Shown: positions 1-8,996, counted from the stretch's first letter. The stretch is 64,000 nucleotides of DNA from ZC4RG30 sp963726085 (GCA_963726085.1 CAVSAR010000003.1:62001-126000), one strand, 5' to 3'. A program made the numbers and translations. The notes: generated by a model not told the origin, from the sequence alone.

Positions 1-1698
1 CGATGCGCCGTGACTCGTGCCGCTCGGTGCCGATGATGTGCAGGCCACCGGCTTCCAGCACCTTGTTGTGCCGCAGCTGCCAGGCCGCGCGCAGCTCGGT
101 CGCGACGCGCATCGTCGATGGTCTCGCCCTGGCCGGTCAGGTCCGCCAGCTCGGCCTCGAAATTGCCGCCCAGCTGGATGTCGGTGCCGCGGCCGGCCAT
201 GTTGGTGGCAATGGTCACGGTGCCCGGCCAGCCGGCCTGCGCGATGACATGCGCCTCGCGCTCGTGCTGCTTGGCATTGAGCACCTGGTGCTTGATGTCC
301 AGCTTGGTCAGCAGCCCGGACACGTGCTCGGAGGCCTCGATGGAGGTGGTGCCTACCAGCGCCGGCTGGCCGCGGGTGGCGCAGTCCCGGATGTCCTCGA
401 TGATGGCTTCGTACTTGTCGTCCGCGTTGAGATAGACCAGGTCCGACATGTCCTTGCGGATCATCGGCCGGTGCGTGGGGATCACCACCACTTCCAGGCC
501 ATAGATCTGCAGGAATTCCGGGGCTTCGGTGTCGGCGGTGCCGGTCATGCCGGAGAGCTTCTTGTACAGGCGGAAGTAGTTCTGGAAGGTGATCGAGGCA
601 ACCGTCTGGTTTTCCTCGCGCACGCGCACGCCTTCCTTGGCCTCGACGGCCTGGTGCAGGCCCTCGGACCAGCGGCGCCCGGGCATGGTACGGCCGGTGA
701 ACTCGTCGACGATGATCACTTCGCCGTTGCGCACGATGTATTCCACGTCGCGCTTGTAGATCGCATGCGCGCGCAGCGCCGCGTTGAGGTGATGCATCAG
801 GCGGATATTGGCCGCGTCGTACAGGCTCTCGCCCTCGCGCAGCAGCCCGCTCTCGGACATCAGGTGCTCGACGTGCTCGTGGCCGGCCTCGGTGATGTGC
901 ACCTGCTTCGGCCTTCTCGTCGACCAGGTAGTCGCCGGGACCGTCCTCCTGCAGCTGTCGCTCCAGGCCCGGCACCAGCTTGTTGATCGAGATGTACAGC
1001 TCCGTGCTCTCTTCGGCCGGACCGGAGATGATCAGCGGTGTGCGCGCCTCGTCGATGAGGATGGAGTCGACTTCATCGACAATGGCGAACGACAGGCCAC
1101 GCTGCACGCGGTCTTCCAGCCGGTAGGCCAGGTTGTCGCGCAGGTAGTCAAAGCCGAATTCGTTGTTGGTGCCGTAGGTGATGTCGCAGGCATAGGCGGC
1201 GCGCTTTTCCTGCGAGTCCTGCTGGCTGCGGATCACCCCCACGCTCATGCCCAGGAACTTGAGTACCGGCGACATCCACTCGGCGTCGCGCGAGGCCAGG
1301 TATTCGTTGACCGTGACCACGTGCACGCCCTCCCCGGGCAGCGCGTTGAGGTACATCGGCAGCGTGGCCACCAGGGTCTTGCCCTCGCCAGTGCGCATCT
1401 CCGCGATGCGACCCTGGTGCAGGGTCATGCCGCCGATCAGCTGCACATCGAAATGGCGCATCTTGAGCGTGCGCACGGCCGCCTCGCGGACCACCGCAAA
1501 GGCTTCCGGCAGCAGTTCGTCCAGGGTAGCCCCGGCCTTGAGCCGTTCACGGAATTCCGCGGTCTTGGCCCCCAGTGCCTCGTCGGGAAGGGCCTTGAGC
1601 GCCGGCTCGAAGGCGGAAGCCTGCCCCACCAGCTTGCTGTAGCTGCGCACGGTGCGCTCGTTGCGGCTGCCGAAAACTCGCGTCAATAACTGGAGCAC
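1..1698 (-). CDS. secA: Preprotein translocase ATPase SecA, 5' part, with two apparent frameshifts
   Basis: SecA is the ATPase that pushes unfolded preproteins through SecYEG. Reading the minus strand from a GTG at 1698 gives an N-terminus like E. coli SecA (LLTRVFGSRNERTV), the Walker A motif MRTGEGKT and the DEVDSILIDEARTPLIISGP region. The frame breaks near 909: one extra base turns the expected DEKAKQVHITEAGHEHVE into an out-of-frame reading. It breaks again near 98-99, between GETIDDARRD and ELRAAWQLRHNKVLEAGG. Between the breaks the SecA sequence is excellent (GRTMPGRRWSEGLHQAVEAK, TNMAGRGTDIQLGG). The gene runs off the left edge, so the C-terminal part is not visible. SecA is essential, so a sequence error is as likely as a true pseudogene. 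It lies 160 bp downstream of the M23 peptidase gene, the usual arrangement in this group. Confidence 0.93.
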   Translation of the reverse strand, partial: MLQLLTRVFGSRNERTVRSYSKLVGQASAFEPALKALPDEALGAKTAEFRERLKAGATLDELLPEAFAVVREAAVRTLKMRHFDVQLIGGMTLHQGRIAEMRTGEGKTLVATLPMYLNALPGEGVHVVTVNEYLASRDAEWMSPVLKFLGMSVGVIRSQQDSQEKRAAYACDITYGTNNEFGFDYLRDNLAYRLEDRVQRGLSFAIVDEVDSILIDEARTPLIISGPAEESTELYISINKLVPGLERQLQEDGPGDYLVDEKAEAGAHHRGRPRARRAPDVRERAAARGREPVRRGQYPPDASPQRGAARACDLQARRGIHRAQRRSDHRRRVHRPYHARAPLVRGPAPGRRGQGRRARARGKPDGCLDHLPELLPPVQEALRHDRHRRHRSPGIPADLWPGSGGDPHAPADDPQGHVGPGLSQRGRQVRSHHRGHPGLRHPRPAGAGRHHLHRGLRARVRAADQAGHQAPGAQCQAARARGACHRAGRLAGHRDHCHQHGRPRHRHPAGRQFRGRAGGPDRPGRDHRRCASRPSCARPGSCGTTRCWKPVACTSSAPSGTSHGAS

Positions 1699-1857
1699 GT
1701 GGGTAAAGACCTCGGGTAGCCGAATCGGTTCATCGGGACAAACTGAAGGCGACCGGCTCAAATTCAAGCCGGGCGGCGGTTAACTCGTTATTTTACGATA
1801 TCTGCACGCCACTTGAGCGTGCGGAGAAGCAGGAGAGGACTTCCCCGGTCCGTCCCT

Positions 1858-2742
1858 TCAGGGATCTACGAATGAGAGCGGATTGATCTGCTGGCCGTTA
1901 CGCAGCACCTCGAAGTGCACGTGCGGCCCGGTGGAGCGTCCGGTGGAGCCCATCAGCGCGATGGGCTGGCCGCGCACCACCATGTCGCCCACCCGCACCA
2001 GCGATCGCGAGTTGTGCGCGTAACGGGTCATGTAGCCGTTGCCGTGATTGATCTCGATCAGGTTGCCGTAGCCGGTGTGCGGCTCCGACTTGGTCACGAC
2101 GCCGGCAGCTACTGACAGTACCTGCGATCCCAGCGCGCCGGCGAAATCCACGCCGCGATGCCAGGCCTCGGTGCCATCGAACGGATCCTGGCGCTCGCCG
2201 AAATACGAGGAAATATGGCCTTCGGCCACGGGGCGCCCCTCGGGGCGGATGGCCTCGTTGAGGCTGCGCGAAAGGATGATGTTTTCCAGTGCCAACAGCT
2301 CGTTGCTGCGGCTTTCCAGCTTGCCTTCGGCAGCGTCCAGCATCGCCGTCACGTCGGGAATCTCGGCGCTGACGCCAGGTCCGGAGGCATCTTCCGGTCC
2401 GCCCACGGCTGGCGGGACATCGAAATCGAATTCGCGGCTGTTGATATTTGCCATCTGGGTCAGGCGCTTACCCAACGCATCCAGCCGGATGACATGCGCA
2501 TTGATCTCGCCGACGCGGATGGACATGACGTCGATCCGGTCCTGAACCCTTTGTCTTAGCCTTGCAAACTCAGCCCGCTGGGCGCGTGAATCCAGACCCT
2601 GGGCACCCAGGCGCATGCCCAGGGAGAAGGTTGCCGCCAGCAGCCCCAGCGACAGCACCGCCGCCACCCCCAGCGTGAGCGGGTGCATCAGGTTAAGGTG
2701 TCGAGCCTGCCCCTGTCGCCGGGAGAAAAAAATCAGGTTCAT
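1858..2742 (-). CDS. M23 family metallopeptidase (LytM domain), inner-membrane anchored
   Basis: The 294-residue protein has a basic N-terminus, one transmembrane segment at about residues 22-45, a periplasmic coiled-coil-like region (about 52-100 and 135-160) and a C-terminal LytM/M23 zinc endopeptidase domain (about 170-290). The zinc ligands are visible as WHRGVDFAG (H195, D199) and GPHVHFEV (H276 in HVH 274-276), so it is probably an active peptidoglycan hydrolase or a close relative of the Pseudomonas/Xanthomonas M23 protein encoded between dciA and secA. It starts 31 bp from the divergent dciA start, so the two genes share a short promoter region. Substrate cross-link specificity cannot be judged from sequence. 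Confidence 0.92.
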   Translation of the reverse strand: MNLIFFSRRQGQARHLNLMHPLTLGVAAVLSLGLLAATFSLGMRLGAQGLDSRAQRAEFARLRQRVQDRIDVMSIRVGEINAHVIRLDALGKRLTQMANINSREFDFDVPPAVGGPEDASGPGVSAEIPDVTAMLDAAEGKLESRSNELLALENIILSRSLNEAIRPEGRPVAEGHISSYFGERQDPFDGTEAWHRGVDFAGALGSQVLSVAAGVVTKSEPHTGYGNLIEINHGNGYMTRYAHNSRSLVRVGDMVVRGQPIALMGSTGRSTGPHVHFEVLRNGQQINPLSFVDP

Positions 2743-2773
2743 TTAGGCTTGCGGTCCGGAAGGTCGTTCGACT

Positions 2774-3145
2774 ATGCCCAATAAGCCCCCCCGAAACAAG
2801 CAAGCCGCCCCCAGAACCCGGGCGACCCTTAGTGCCGCAACCCTGCTGCAGCGCATCACGCGTAAGTCCGCGATTTCAATGCCTCAAATGGGGTCCACTG
2901 GCACGGCAGGGTTGCTAAAACGCGTGCAGGAATCAGTGCCTGCAGAACTTCGTTTACACATATTCGAGGTGATCTTGCGACCCGGCGAGCTGGTGGTTTT
3001 TACAGAATCAGCCGCCTGGGCCGGACGCCTGCGCCTGGCACTGGCCGAAGCGCGCGCGGATCCCTCGCGCCCACCCCTGCCGGAACTGGCCGACCACCCC
3101 AAGCTGACCCTGCGCGTCCAGCCCCGGGGCGGGTTCAGGCGCTAA
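2774..3145 (+). CDS. dciA: DUF721 protein, DciA-type helicase loader
   Basis: The 123-residue DUF721 protein is of the DciA type, the ancestral bacterial protein that helps load the replicative helicase DnaB in species lacking DnaC or DnaI. The KH-like DUF721 core spans about residues 45-115, with the family's conserved Trp-containing stretch (SAAWAGRLRLAL). The basic N-terminal extension (about 1-40) is typically disordered. The position next to the M23 gene and secA is conserved in gammaproteobacteria. Its 3' end overlaps the convergent cyclo-ligase gene by 11 bp. Family assignment is firm; the helicase-loading role is inferred from studied homologues. Confidence 0.85.
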   Translation: MPNKPPRNKQAAPRTRATLSAATLLQRITRKSAISMPQMGSTGTAGLLKRVQESVPAELRLHIFEVILRPGELVVFTESAAWAGRLRLALAEARADPSRPPLPELADHPKLTLRVQPRGGFRR

Positions 3146-3704
3146 GGCTGCCCGTCACGATGACGTCCATGGGGATGTCATGCGCCTGCGGGTGGATGGT
3201 CGGCACAGCGCCGCTGGGATGCCCGACGCCGATGACCCGGCGGGGGGTCTTGAGCCCTGCCAGTGTCCGGTCAAAATAGCCGCCGCCGTAGCCCAACCGG
3301 TAGCGCTGCGGGTCAAACCCCACAAACGGCGCAATCAGCACGTCAGGCACGACCTCCGCACCGTCGGCGGGAATGGGAATGTTCCAGACGCCACGCGTCA
3401 ACCTCGCCCCCGGCAGCCACTCGCGAAAGGTCAGCGGCTGCCCTTTTTCGATGACCACGGGCAGCGCAATGCGCAGGCCCCGGGCCGTGGCCGAGCGCAT
3501 CCAGTCGCGCAGGTCCAGTTCGCCGCGAAAGGGCCAGTACACGCTGACGATGGTACCGGCGTCCGCAATCAGCCGGTCCAGCTGCGTGGCCACTTCGCTG
3601 GCCACGCGCGTGCGTTCCTCCACCGGCACGGACATGCGCAGGGCGATGAGTTCGGCGCGCTTTTGCTTGCGCCACAGCGCGACGTCAACGCTGTCGCCGG
3701 GCAT
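3135..3704 (-). CDS. 5-formyltetrahydrofolate cyclo-ligase
   Basis: The 189-residue enzyme converts 5-formyl-THF to 5,10-methenyl-THF with ATP in the cytoplasm (YgfA/FAU1/MTHFS family). The family signature LGYGGGYFDRTL is at about residues 137-148, preceded by VPDVLIAPFVGFDPQRYRLG; the basic start WRKQKRAELIALR supplies the nucleotide-binding region. It begins 6 nt after the lpxC stop, so it is probably the last gene of the dcw transcript. In E. coli the homologue follows 6S RNA instead; no 6S RNA is seen here. Confidence 0.93.
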   Translation of the reverse strand: MPGDSVDVALWRKQKRAELIALRMSVPVEERTRVASEVATQLDRLIADAGTIVSVYWPFRGELDLRDWMRSATARGLRIALPVVIEKGQPLTFREWLPGARLTRGVWNIPIPADGAEVVPDVLIAPFVGFDPQRYRLGYGGGYFDRTLAGLKTPRRVIGVGHPSGAVPTIHPQAHDIPMDVIVTGSLSA

Positions 3705-3710
3705 CGTGGA

Positions 3711-4634
3711 TCAGGCGCTCTCGGCCGTCGGGGAGCGCGTCTCCACATAGGCGATCGGGGCCTCTTCGGGCTTTTCGAACACCACCTCTTCCCAGGCCTC
3801 CTGGTCCTTGAGCAGGGCGCGCAACAACTGGTTGTTGAGGCCATGTCCGGACTTGAAGCCGGTGAACTCGCCAATGAGGCTGTGCCCGAGCAGGTACAGG
3901 TCGCCAATGGCATCGAGGATCTTGTGCTTCACGAACTCGTCTTCGTAGCGCAGTCCGCCCTCGTTGAGCATCTTCGAATCGTCCAGCACGATGGCGTTGT
4001 CGAGGTTGCCGCCCAGTGCCAGGTTGTGCTTGCGCATGGTTTCCAGGTCGCGCATGAAGCCGAAGGTGCGCGCGCGACTGACCTCCTTGAGGTAGGTCGT
4101 GGTGGAAAAATCCATCGTCGCCTTCTGCAGGTGACGCTTGAAGATCGGGTGGTCGAACTCGATCTCGAAATTCACCTTGAAGCCATCATAGGGGTCGAAG
4201 CGTGCCCACTTGTCCCCGTCGCGCACTTCCACCGTGCGCTTGACGCGCACGAAGCGCTTGGGCGTCTTGAGCTCGGCGATGCCGGCTGACTGCAGCAGGA
4301 ACACGAATGGACCGGCGCTGCCATCCATGATGGGCACTTCCGGCGCGCTGACCTCGACCACGGCATTGTCGATCCCTAAGCCGGCGAAGGCCGACAGCAG
4401 GTGCTCAACCGTGGACACCTTGGCATCGCCATTGACCAGCGTGGTGCCCAGGCGTGTTTCGCCCACATTTTGCGCGCGCGCATGGATGTCCACGGGCACG
4501 GGCAGGTCCATGCGCCGAAACACGATGCCGGAATCCGCGGGCGCAGGTCGCAGGGTCATGAACACCTTGGTACCGGTGTGCAGGCCAACGCCCGTGGCGC
4601 GAATGCTGTTCTTGAGGGTTCTTTGTCCGACCAT
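3711..4634 (-). CDS. lpxC: UDP-3-O-acyl-N-acetylglucosamine deacetylase
   Basis: LpxC is the zinc enzyme of the committed step of lipid A synthesis. The chosen ATG gives 307 residues starting MVGQRTLKNSIRATGVGLHT, collinear with E. coli LpxC (305 aa). An in-frame extension upstream to 5021 is only open frame over the end of ftsZ. Zinc ligands H78 (VEHLL), H237 and D241 (KHKILD) and the catalytic H264 (SGHG) are all present. It lies 79 bp downstream of ftsZ, as in E. coli, where it closes the dcw cluster; that gap may hold its own promoter, but none is convincing by eye. Confidence 0.97.
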   Translation of the reverse strand: MVGQRTLKNSIRATGVGLHTGTKVFMTLRPAPADSGIVFRRMDLPVPVDIHARAQNVGETRLGTTLVNGDAKVSTVEHLLSAFAGLGIDNAVVEVSAPEVPIMDGSAGPFVFLLQSAGIAELKTPKRFVRVKRTVEVRDGDKWARFDPYDGFKVNFEIEFDHPIFKRHLQKATMDFSTTTYLKEVSRARTFGFMRDLETMRKHNLALGGNLDNAIVLDDSKMLNEGGLRYEDEFVKHKILDAIGDLYLLGHSLIGEFTGFKSGHGLNNQLLRALLKDQEAWEEVVFEKPEEAPIAYVETRSPTAESA

Positions 4635-4713
4635 GAAAGTGAGGGACGCGCGGCCACGGCAGCCGGTGAGGACGGCTACCGTACCACAACATCCCGACCG
4701 GCGTTTTGGACGC

Positions 4714-5976
4714 TCAGTCGGCCTGGCGACGCAGGAACGCCGGGATATCCAGCAGTTCCTCGTCCACCTGGGCAGTCCCCATCCCGTCACCCACGGCCCG
4801 GGCATAGCGCTGCACCGCCGGCCGATCCAGCTGCGAGTAGTCCTGGCCCGCCGCCGCCGGGCGCTTGACCATCCGCATTGCATCACGGCCCGACTCACGG
4901 CCTGCCTCACGGCTATCGCGGGCATCACGTTCGCGCTCGCGGCCATGGTCACGGTCACGGTCGCGACCCGAGTCACGCCCGGCCTCACGAAAGCCGTCCC
5001 GGCCGCGCGCTTGTTGCGCACTGCGATTCAGGCCCGTGGCCACCACGGTCACGCGCAGTTCGTCCTTCATCTCCGGATCGATGACCGTACCCACGACCAC
5101 GGTGGCATCATCGGAGGCGAACTCCTTGACGATGTTGCCCACTTCCTGGAACTCGCCGATGGACATGTCCATGCCGGCAGTGACGTTGACCAGGATGCCG
5201 TGGGCATCGGCCAGGTCCACGTGCTCGAGCAATGGCGACGACACGGCCGCTTCGGCTGCCACACGCGCCCGGCCTTCGCCGGTGCCGCTGCCGCTGCCCA
5301 TCATCGCCATGCCGGTTTCCGACATCACGGTGCGCACGTCGGCGAAGTCCACGTTGATGAGGCCCGGACGGGTGATCAGTTCCGCGATTCCCTGCACCGC
5401 GCCCTGCAACACCTGGTTGGCGGCCTTGAAGGCATCCAGCAAAGTGGTGGTGCCGCCCAGCACTGTCAGCAGCTTCTGGTTGGGGATGGTGATCAGCGAA
5501 TCGACGTACTTGCTCAGTTCCGCGATGCCGTTGTCGGCCGCGCGCGCGCGCTTGTTGCCTTCCATCTCGAACGGCCGGGTCACGACCGCAACGGTCAGGA
5601 TGCCCAGCTCCTTGGCCAGCTGCGCCACCACGGGGGCCGCGCCGGTGCCGGTGCCACCGCCCATGCCGGCGGTGATGAACAGCATGTCGCTGCCTTCGAT
5701 CATCTCGATCAGCCGTTCGCGGTCTTCCAGTGCCGCGGCACGACCCACGTCAGGGTTGGCGCCGGCGCCCAGGCCCTTGGTGATGTCGCTGCCGATCTGC
5801 AGGCTGGTCTTGACCTTGGAATGCTTGAGCGCCTGCGCGTCGGTATTCACGCACAGGAACTCAACCCCTTCAATTCCCGAAGTTACCATGTGGGTCACGG
5901 CGTTTCCGCCGCCACCGCCCACACCAATGACCTTGATTACAGCGTTCTGGCTGTAGGCATCCATTACTTCAAACAT
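4714..5976 (-). CDS. ftsZ: Cell division GTPase FtsZ
   Basis: FtsZ is a tubulin-like GTPase that polymerises into the Z ring. The ATG at 5976 gives 420 residues beginning MFEVMDAYSQNAVIKVIGVG and is preceded by GAGGAG. The tubulin signature GGGTGTG is at 107-113 and the T7 loop NVDFADV at 208-214 (N208, D210, D213). The core ends near 318. The linker (about 321-405) is unusually rich in Arg, Asp and Glu, with repeated GRDSGRDRDRD-type units, and is followed by the conserved C-terminal peptide LLDIPAFLRRQAD that binds FtsA and ZipA. It sits 32 nt after ftsA in the dcw operon. Confidence 0.98.
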   Translation of the reverse strand: MFEVMDAYSQNAVIKVIGVGGGGGNAVTHMVTSGIEGVEFLCVNTDAQALKHSKVKTSLQIGSDITKGLGAGANPDVGRAAALEDRERLIEMIEGSDMLFITAGMGGGTGTGAAPVVAQLAKELGILTVAVVTRPFEMEGNKRARAADNGIAELSKYVDSLITIPNQKLLTVLGGTTTLLDAFKAANQVLQGAVQGIAELITRPGLINVDFADVRTVMSETGMAMMGSGSGTGEGRARVAAEAAVSSPLLEHVDLADAHGILVNVTAGMDMSIGEFQEVGNIVKEFASDDATVVVGTVIDPEMKDELRVTVVATGLNRSAQQARGRDGFREAGRDSGRDRDRDHGRERERDARDSREAGRESGRDAMRMVKRPAAAGQDYSQLDRPAVQRYARAVGDGMGTAQVDEELLDIPAFLRRQAD

Positions 5977-6008
5977 GGCTGTCAGCTCCTCACTTTGGCA
6001 AAAAACAT

Positions 6009-7244
6009 TTAGAAGTTTCCCTTGAACCACGACTGCATACGTTCAAGGATTCCCGACACATTCACCGGCAGGGCGCGCCCCCGCGCCGCACCCCGGGTGT
6101 TCTCTCGCGCGTAGAGCAGCAGCCCCACGCCAGTCGAATAGATGGGGTTCTGGACCACTTCGGCCAGACCCTTGACCTGCTGCGGCAATCCCAGCCGCAC
6201 CGGCACATGGAATATTTCCTCGGCCAGGTCGATGGCCCCTTCCATGCGCGCACTGCCGCCGGTCAGCACGATGCCGGCGGCGATGACTTCCTCGAAGCCG
6301 CTGCGCCGCAGTTCATCGCGGATCAGGCCGAACAGCTCCTCGTAGCGCGGCTCGACCACTTCGGCCAGCGTCTGGCGCGCCAGGCGCCGCGCCGGGCGAT
6401 CCCCCACGCTGGGCACCTCGATGCTCTCGTCCGGATTGGCCAGCTGCGACAGCGCGCAGGCATAGCGCACCTTGATGTCTTCGGCGTACTGCGTGGGCGT
6501 GCGCATCGACACGGCGATGTCGTTGGTGACCTGGTCGCCGGCAATCGGGATCACCGCGGTGTGGCGGATGGCGCCGCCGGAAAACACCGCGATGTCGGTG
6601 GTGCCGCCGCCGATGTCCACCAGGCACACGCCCAGCTCCTTCTCGTCGTCGGTGAGCACCGCATAGGCCGACGCCAGCTGCTCCAGCACCACGTCCTCCA
6701 CGGTCAGACCGCAGCGCTGCACGCACTTGACGATGTTCTGGGCCGCGCTGTCGGCGCCGGTGACGATGTGCACCTTGGCTTCCAGCCGCACACCGGACAT
6801 GCCGATGGGATCGCGAATGCCTTCCTGGCCGTCGATGATGAATTCCTGGGGCAGCACATGCAGGATGCGCTGGTCGGCGGGAATCGCCACGGCCTTGGCC
6901 GCGTCGATGACGTGGCCCACGTCCACGTCGGTGACCTCGCGATCGCGGATCGCGACCACGCCGTGGGAATTGAGGCTGCGTACATGGCTGCCGGCAATTC
7001 CGGCATACACCGCATTGATCTCGCAGCCGGCCATCAGCTCCGCTTCCTCCACCGCGCGCTGGATGGACTGCACGGTGGATTCGATGTTGACCACCACGCC
7101 CTTCTTCAGGCCGCGCGACGGATGCGAGCCCAGACCCACCACTTCGATGGCACCGTCGAGCCCGATCTCGCCCACCAGCGCCACGACTTTGGAGGTCCCG
7201 ATATCCAGCCCCACGATCAACGCCCGATCACTACGTTTGGCCAC
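6009..7244 (-). CDS. ftsA: Cell division protein FtsA (actin-like membrane tether)
   Basis: FtsA is the actin-fold ATPase that anchors FtsZ to the membrane. A GTG start at 7244 (ribosome site GAGGTGG) gives 411 residues beginning with AKRSDRALIVGLDIGTSKVV, the phosphate-1 motif. Phosphate-2 is CLVDIGGGTTDIAVF and the adenosine motif is AAGIVLTGGSARMEG. The C-terminal amphipathic helix that binds the membrane is visible as GILERMQSWFKGNF. The start overlaps the end of ftsQ by 14 nt. A longer in-frame reading to 7448 lies inside ftsQ and is not supported. Confidence 0.97.
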   Translation of the reverse strand: MAKRSDRALIVGLDIGTSKVVALVGEIGLDGAIEVVGLGSHPSRGLKKGVVVNIESTVQSIQRAVEEAELMAGCEINAVYAGIAGSHVRSLNSHGVVAIRDREVTDVDVGHVIDAAKAVAIPADQRILHVLPQEFIIDGQEGIRDPIGMSGVRLEAKVHIVTGADSAAQNIVKCVQRCGLTVEDVVLEQLASAYAVLTDDEKELGVCLVDIGGGTTDIAVFSGGAIRHTAVIPIAGDQVTNDIAVSMRTPTQYAEDIKVRYACALSQLANPDESIEVPSVGDRPARRLARQTLAEVVEPRYEELFGLIRDELRRSGFEEVIAAGIVLTGGSARMEGAIDLAEEIFHVPVRLGLPQQVKGLAEVVQNPIYSTGVGLLLYARENTRGAARGRALPVNVSGILERMQSWFKGNF

Positions 7245-8016
7245 TGGCCACCTCGTTCCCCTTCGATTTCCAGCCAATGGCAAACCCGGTCGCATAGCGC
7301 AGATCCACGTAGGCGATCTCCTCGGCGCGGCTGGCCACGATGCGCGCGGCGGCGGCCATGAACCGGTCAAAGCGCTCGTCGACCTGCAGGCGCCCCAGTC
7401 GCAGCCGCACGCCGTTGTCGAGCACGAACTCCCATGCGCCGCGTTCATCCAGGTGCAGTTGCGCCAGGCGCATGCCGGCCTCCTCGAGGCGACCCTGCAC
7501 CGCCAGGTAGCGCGTGGTCATCAGGCTCTCGGAGCCGGGGGGTCCGACCAGTTCGGGCAGTTCCGGCGGGATGTGCCGGGCATCATTGACGAACAGTTCG
7601 CCGCGGGTGTTGAGCAGGCCGGTCTCGCCCCAGCGTGCAACCGGGGTCTGTTCGACCACGAACACGCGCAACCCGCTGGGCCAGCTGCGCGCCACGGTGG
7701 CCCGATCCACCCAGGGGATGCGGCGCACGGCCGCACCGACGGCATTGAGGTCCACCGCGACAATGCCCTGGGTGCCCACGCGCTGACGCACGGCCTTTTC
7801 CACGTCCAGCGGCTGCACCCGCTGGAACCGCCCTTCCACCGCGACGGTGCGCAGCGGCTGATTGAGCGCGCTGCGTATGGCCAGGGTCGCCCCCGCTATG
7901 GCCAGCAGCGCCAGCACCGCTGGCGTCCAGCGCTTCCAGTCGATTGCCGGCAACGCCAGCTCTGACTTGGCTTCCTTGCGCCGGTTGCGCGTGCGATTGG
8001 ATTTTCCCCAGATCAT
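7231..8016 (-). CDS. ftsQ: Cell division protein FtsQ
   Basis: FtsQ is a bitopic divisome protein that recruits FtsB and FtsL. The 261-residue protein has a basic cytoplasmic tail (about 1-28), one transmembrane helix (about 31-48), a POTRA domain starting at LRTVAVEGRFQRVQPLDVEK, and the FtsQ/DivIB beta domain. The ATG overlaps the ddlB stop as ATGA, which fixes the start. This is its standard dcw position between ddlB and ftsA. Confidence 0.95.
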   Translation of the reverse strand: MIWGKSNRTRNRRKEAKSELALPAIDWKRWTPAVLALLAIAGATLAIRSALNQPLRTVAVEGRFQRVQPLDVEKAVRQRVGTQGIVAVDLNAVGAAVRRIPWVDRATVARSWPSGLRVFVVEQTPVARWGETGLLNTRGELFVNDARHIPPELPELVGPPGSESLMTTRYLAVQGRLEEAGMRLAQLHLDERGAWEFVLDNGVRLRLGRLQVDERFDRFMAAAARIVASRAEEIAYVDLRYATGFAIGWKSKGNEVASGQT

Positions 8017-8996
8017 CCGCGGCTCGCACCGGTGACGGACTCGCGCACGAAGCTGGTCTCCAGCACCTGCCAGCACAGTTCTTCAAAATCGATACCCGCG
8101 GCGCGTGCGGCCATTGGCACCAGGCTGTGGTCGGTCATCCCCGGCACCGTGTTGAGTTCCAGCAGCAGCGGACGACCTGTGGCATCGGCCATGAAATCCA
8201 CTCGCCCCCACCCTTCCGCGCCCACCGCATCGAATGCGGCCAGGGCCAGGCTGGCCATGTGCGCCTCGGCAGGGGCTGACAGTCCCGCAGGGCAGTGGTA
8301 CTTGGTGTCGTTGCGGTGGTACTTGGCTTCGTAGTCGTAGAACGCATTGGCCGCCTCGATGCGGATCGCCGGCAGCACCCGCCGGTGCAACACCGCCACG
8401 GTGTATTCGGCGCCCGTGATCCACTGCTCGGCGAACACCACGTCGTCCACGGCAGCCGCGGCGCGAAACGCGGCGTCCATTTCCGCGGCGGTGCTGACCT
8501 TGCTCATGCCAACGCTGGAACCCTGCGTGGCCGGCTTGACGATCAAGGGCAGCCCCAGTTTTTCCAGCGCCTGTGCGCAGTCGGCCGCGCTGCGCAGCAC
8601 CACGGACGGCGCACTGAGCACGCCCACTGCGGCGGCCAGTCGCTTGGTGCGCAGCTTGTCCATGGCCAGCGCCGAGCCCAGCACGCCGCTGCCGGTATAG
8701 GGCAGCCCCAGCAATTCGAGCGCGCCCTGCACGCTGCCATCCTCGCCGCCGGGGCCATGCAAGGCGATCCAGGCACGCACAAAGCCGCGCTCGCGTAAGC
8801 CGGCCAGCGGCTCGTCGCGCGGATCCACGCCGGTTGCGTCGATGCCGCGCCGCTGCAGGGCCGCCAGCACCGCGCGTCCGGAGATCAGCGAGATCTCGCG
8901 TTCCGCAGATCCGCCACCCAGCAACACCGCGACCTTGCCAAAGGCGGCCGGCTCGGTGATGCGCTTCATCCTTGACATGTCGTGTGACAGGTTCAT
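8013..8996 (-). CDS. ddlB: D-alanine--D-alanine ligase
   Basis: This ATP-grasp enzyme makes D-Ala-D-Ala for the peptidoglycan stem peptide. The 327 residues begin with the Ddl signature VAVLLGGGSAEREISL, followed by LHGPGGEDGSVQGALELLGL, the ATP-binding LIVKPATQGSSVGMSKV, and the metal and product site LELNTVPGMTDHSLVP. The start overlaps the murB stop as TGATG. Length and context match DdlB of the dcw cluster. Confidence 0.97.
   Translation of the reverse strand: MNLSHDMSRMKRITEPAAFGKVAVLLGGGSAEREISLISGRAVLAALQRRGIDATGVDPRDEPLAGLRERGFVRAWIALHGPGGEDGSVQGALELLGLPYTGSGVLGSALAMDKLRTKRLAAAVGVLSAPSVVLRSAADCAQALEKLGLPLIVKPATQGSSVGMSKVSTAAEMDAAFRAAAAVDDVVFAEQWITGAEYTVAVLHRRVLPAIRIEAANAFYDYEAKYHRNDTKYHCPAGLSAPAEAHMASLALAAFDAVGAEGWGRVDFMADATGRPLLLELNTVPGMTDHSLVPMAARAAGIDFEELCWQVLETSFVRESVTGASRG

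Noticed and set aside
3..1689. Long plus-strand open frames across the secA region
   Set aside because: They are antisense shadows of secA; their products are Arg/Ala/Val-rich with no family resemblance, and their frame changes coincide with the secA breaks.
1699..1857. TAAAAT in the M23-secA gap as a secA promoter
   Set aside because: A -10-like hexamer is present but no -35 or spacing support is seen, so it is not listed as a feature.
4635..5021. 129-residue N-terminal extension of LpxC
   Set aside because: It lies inside ftsZ, has no homology, and the MVGQRTLK start matches known LpxC N-termini.
4210..6012. 600-codon plus-strand open frame opposite lpxC and ftsZ
   Set aside because: High-GC antisense shadow of two firm genes, with low-complexity His/Arg/Gly composition and no ribosome site.
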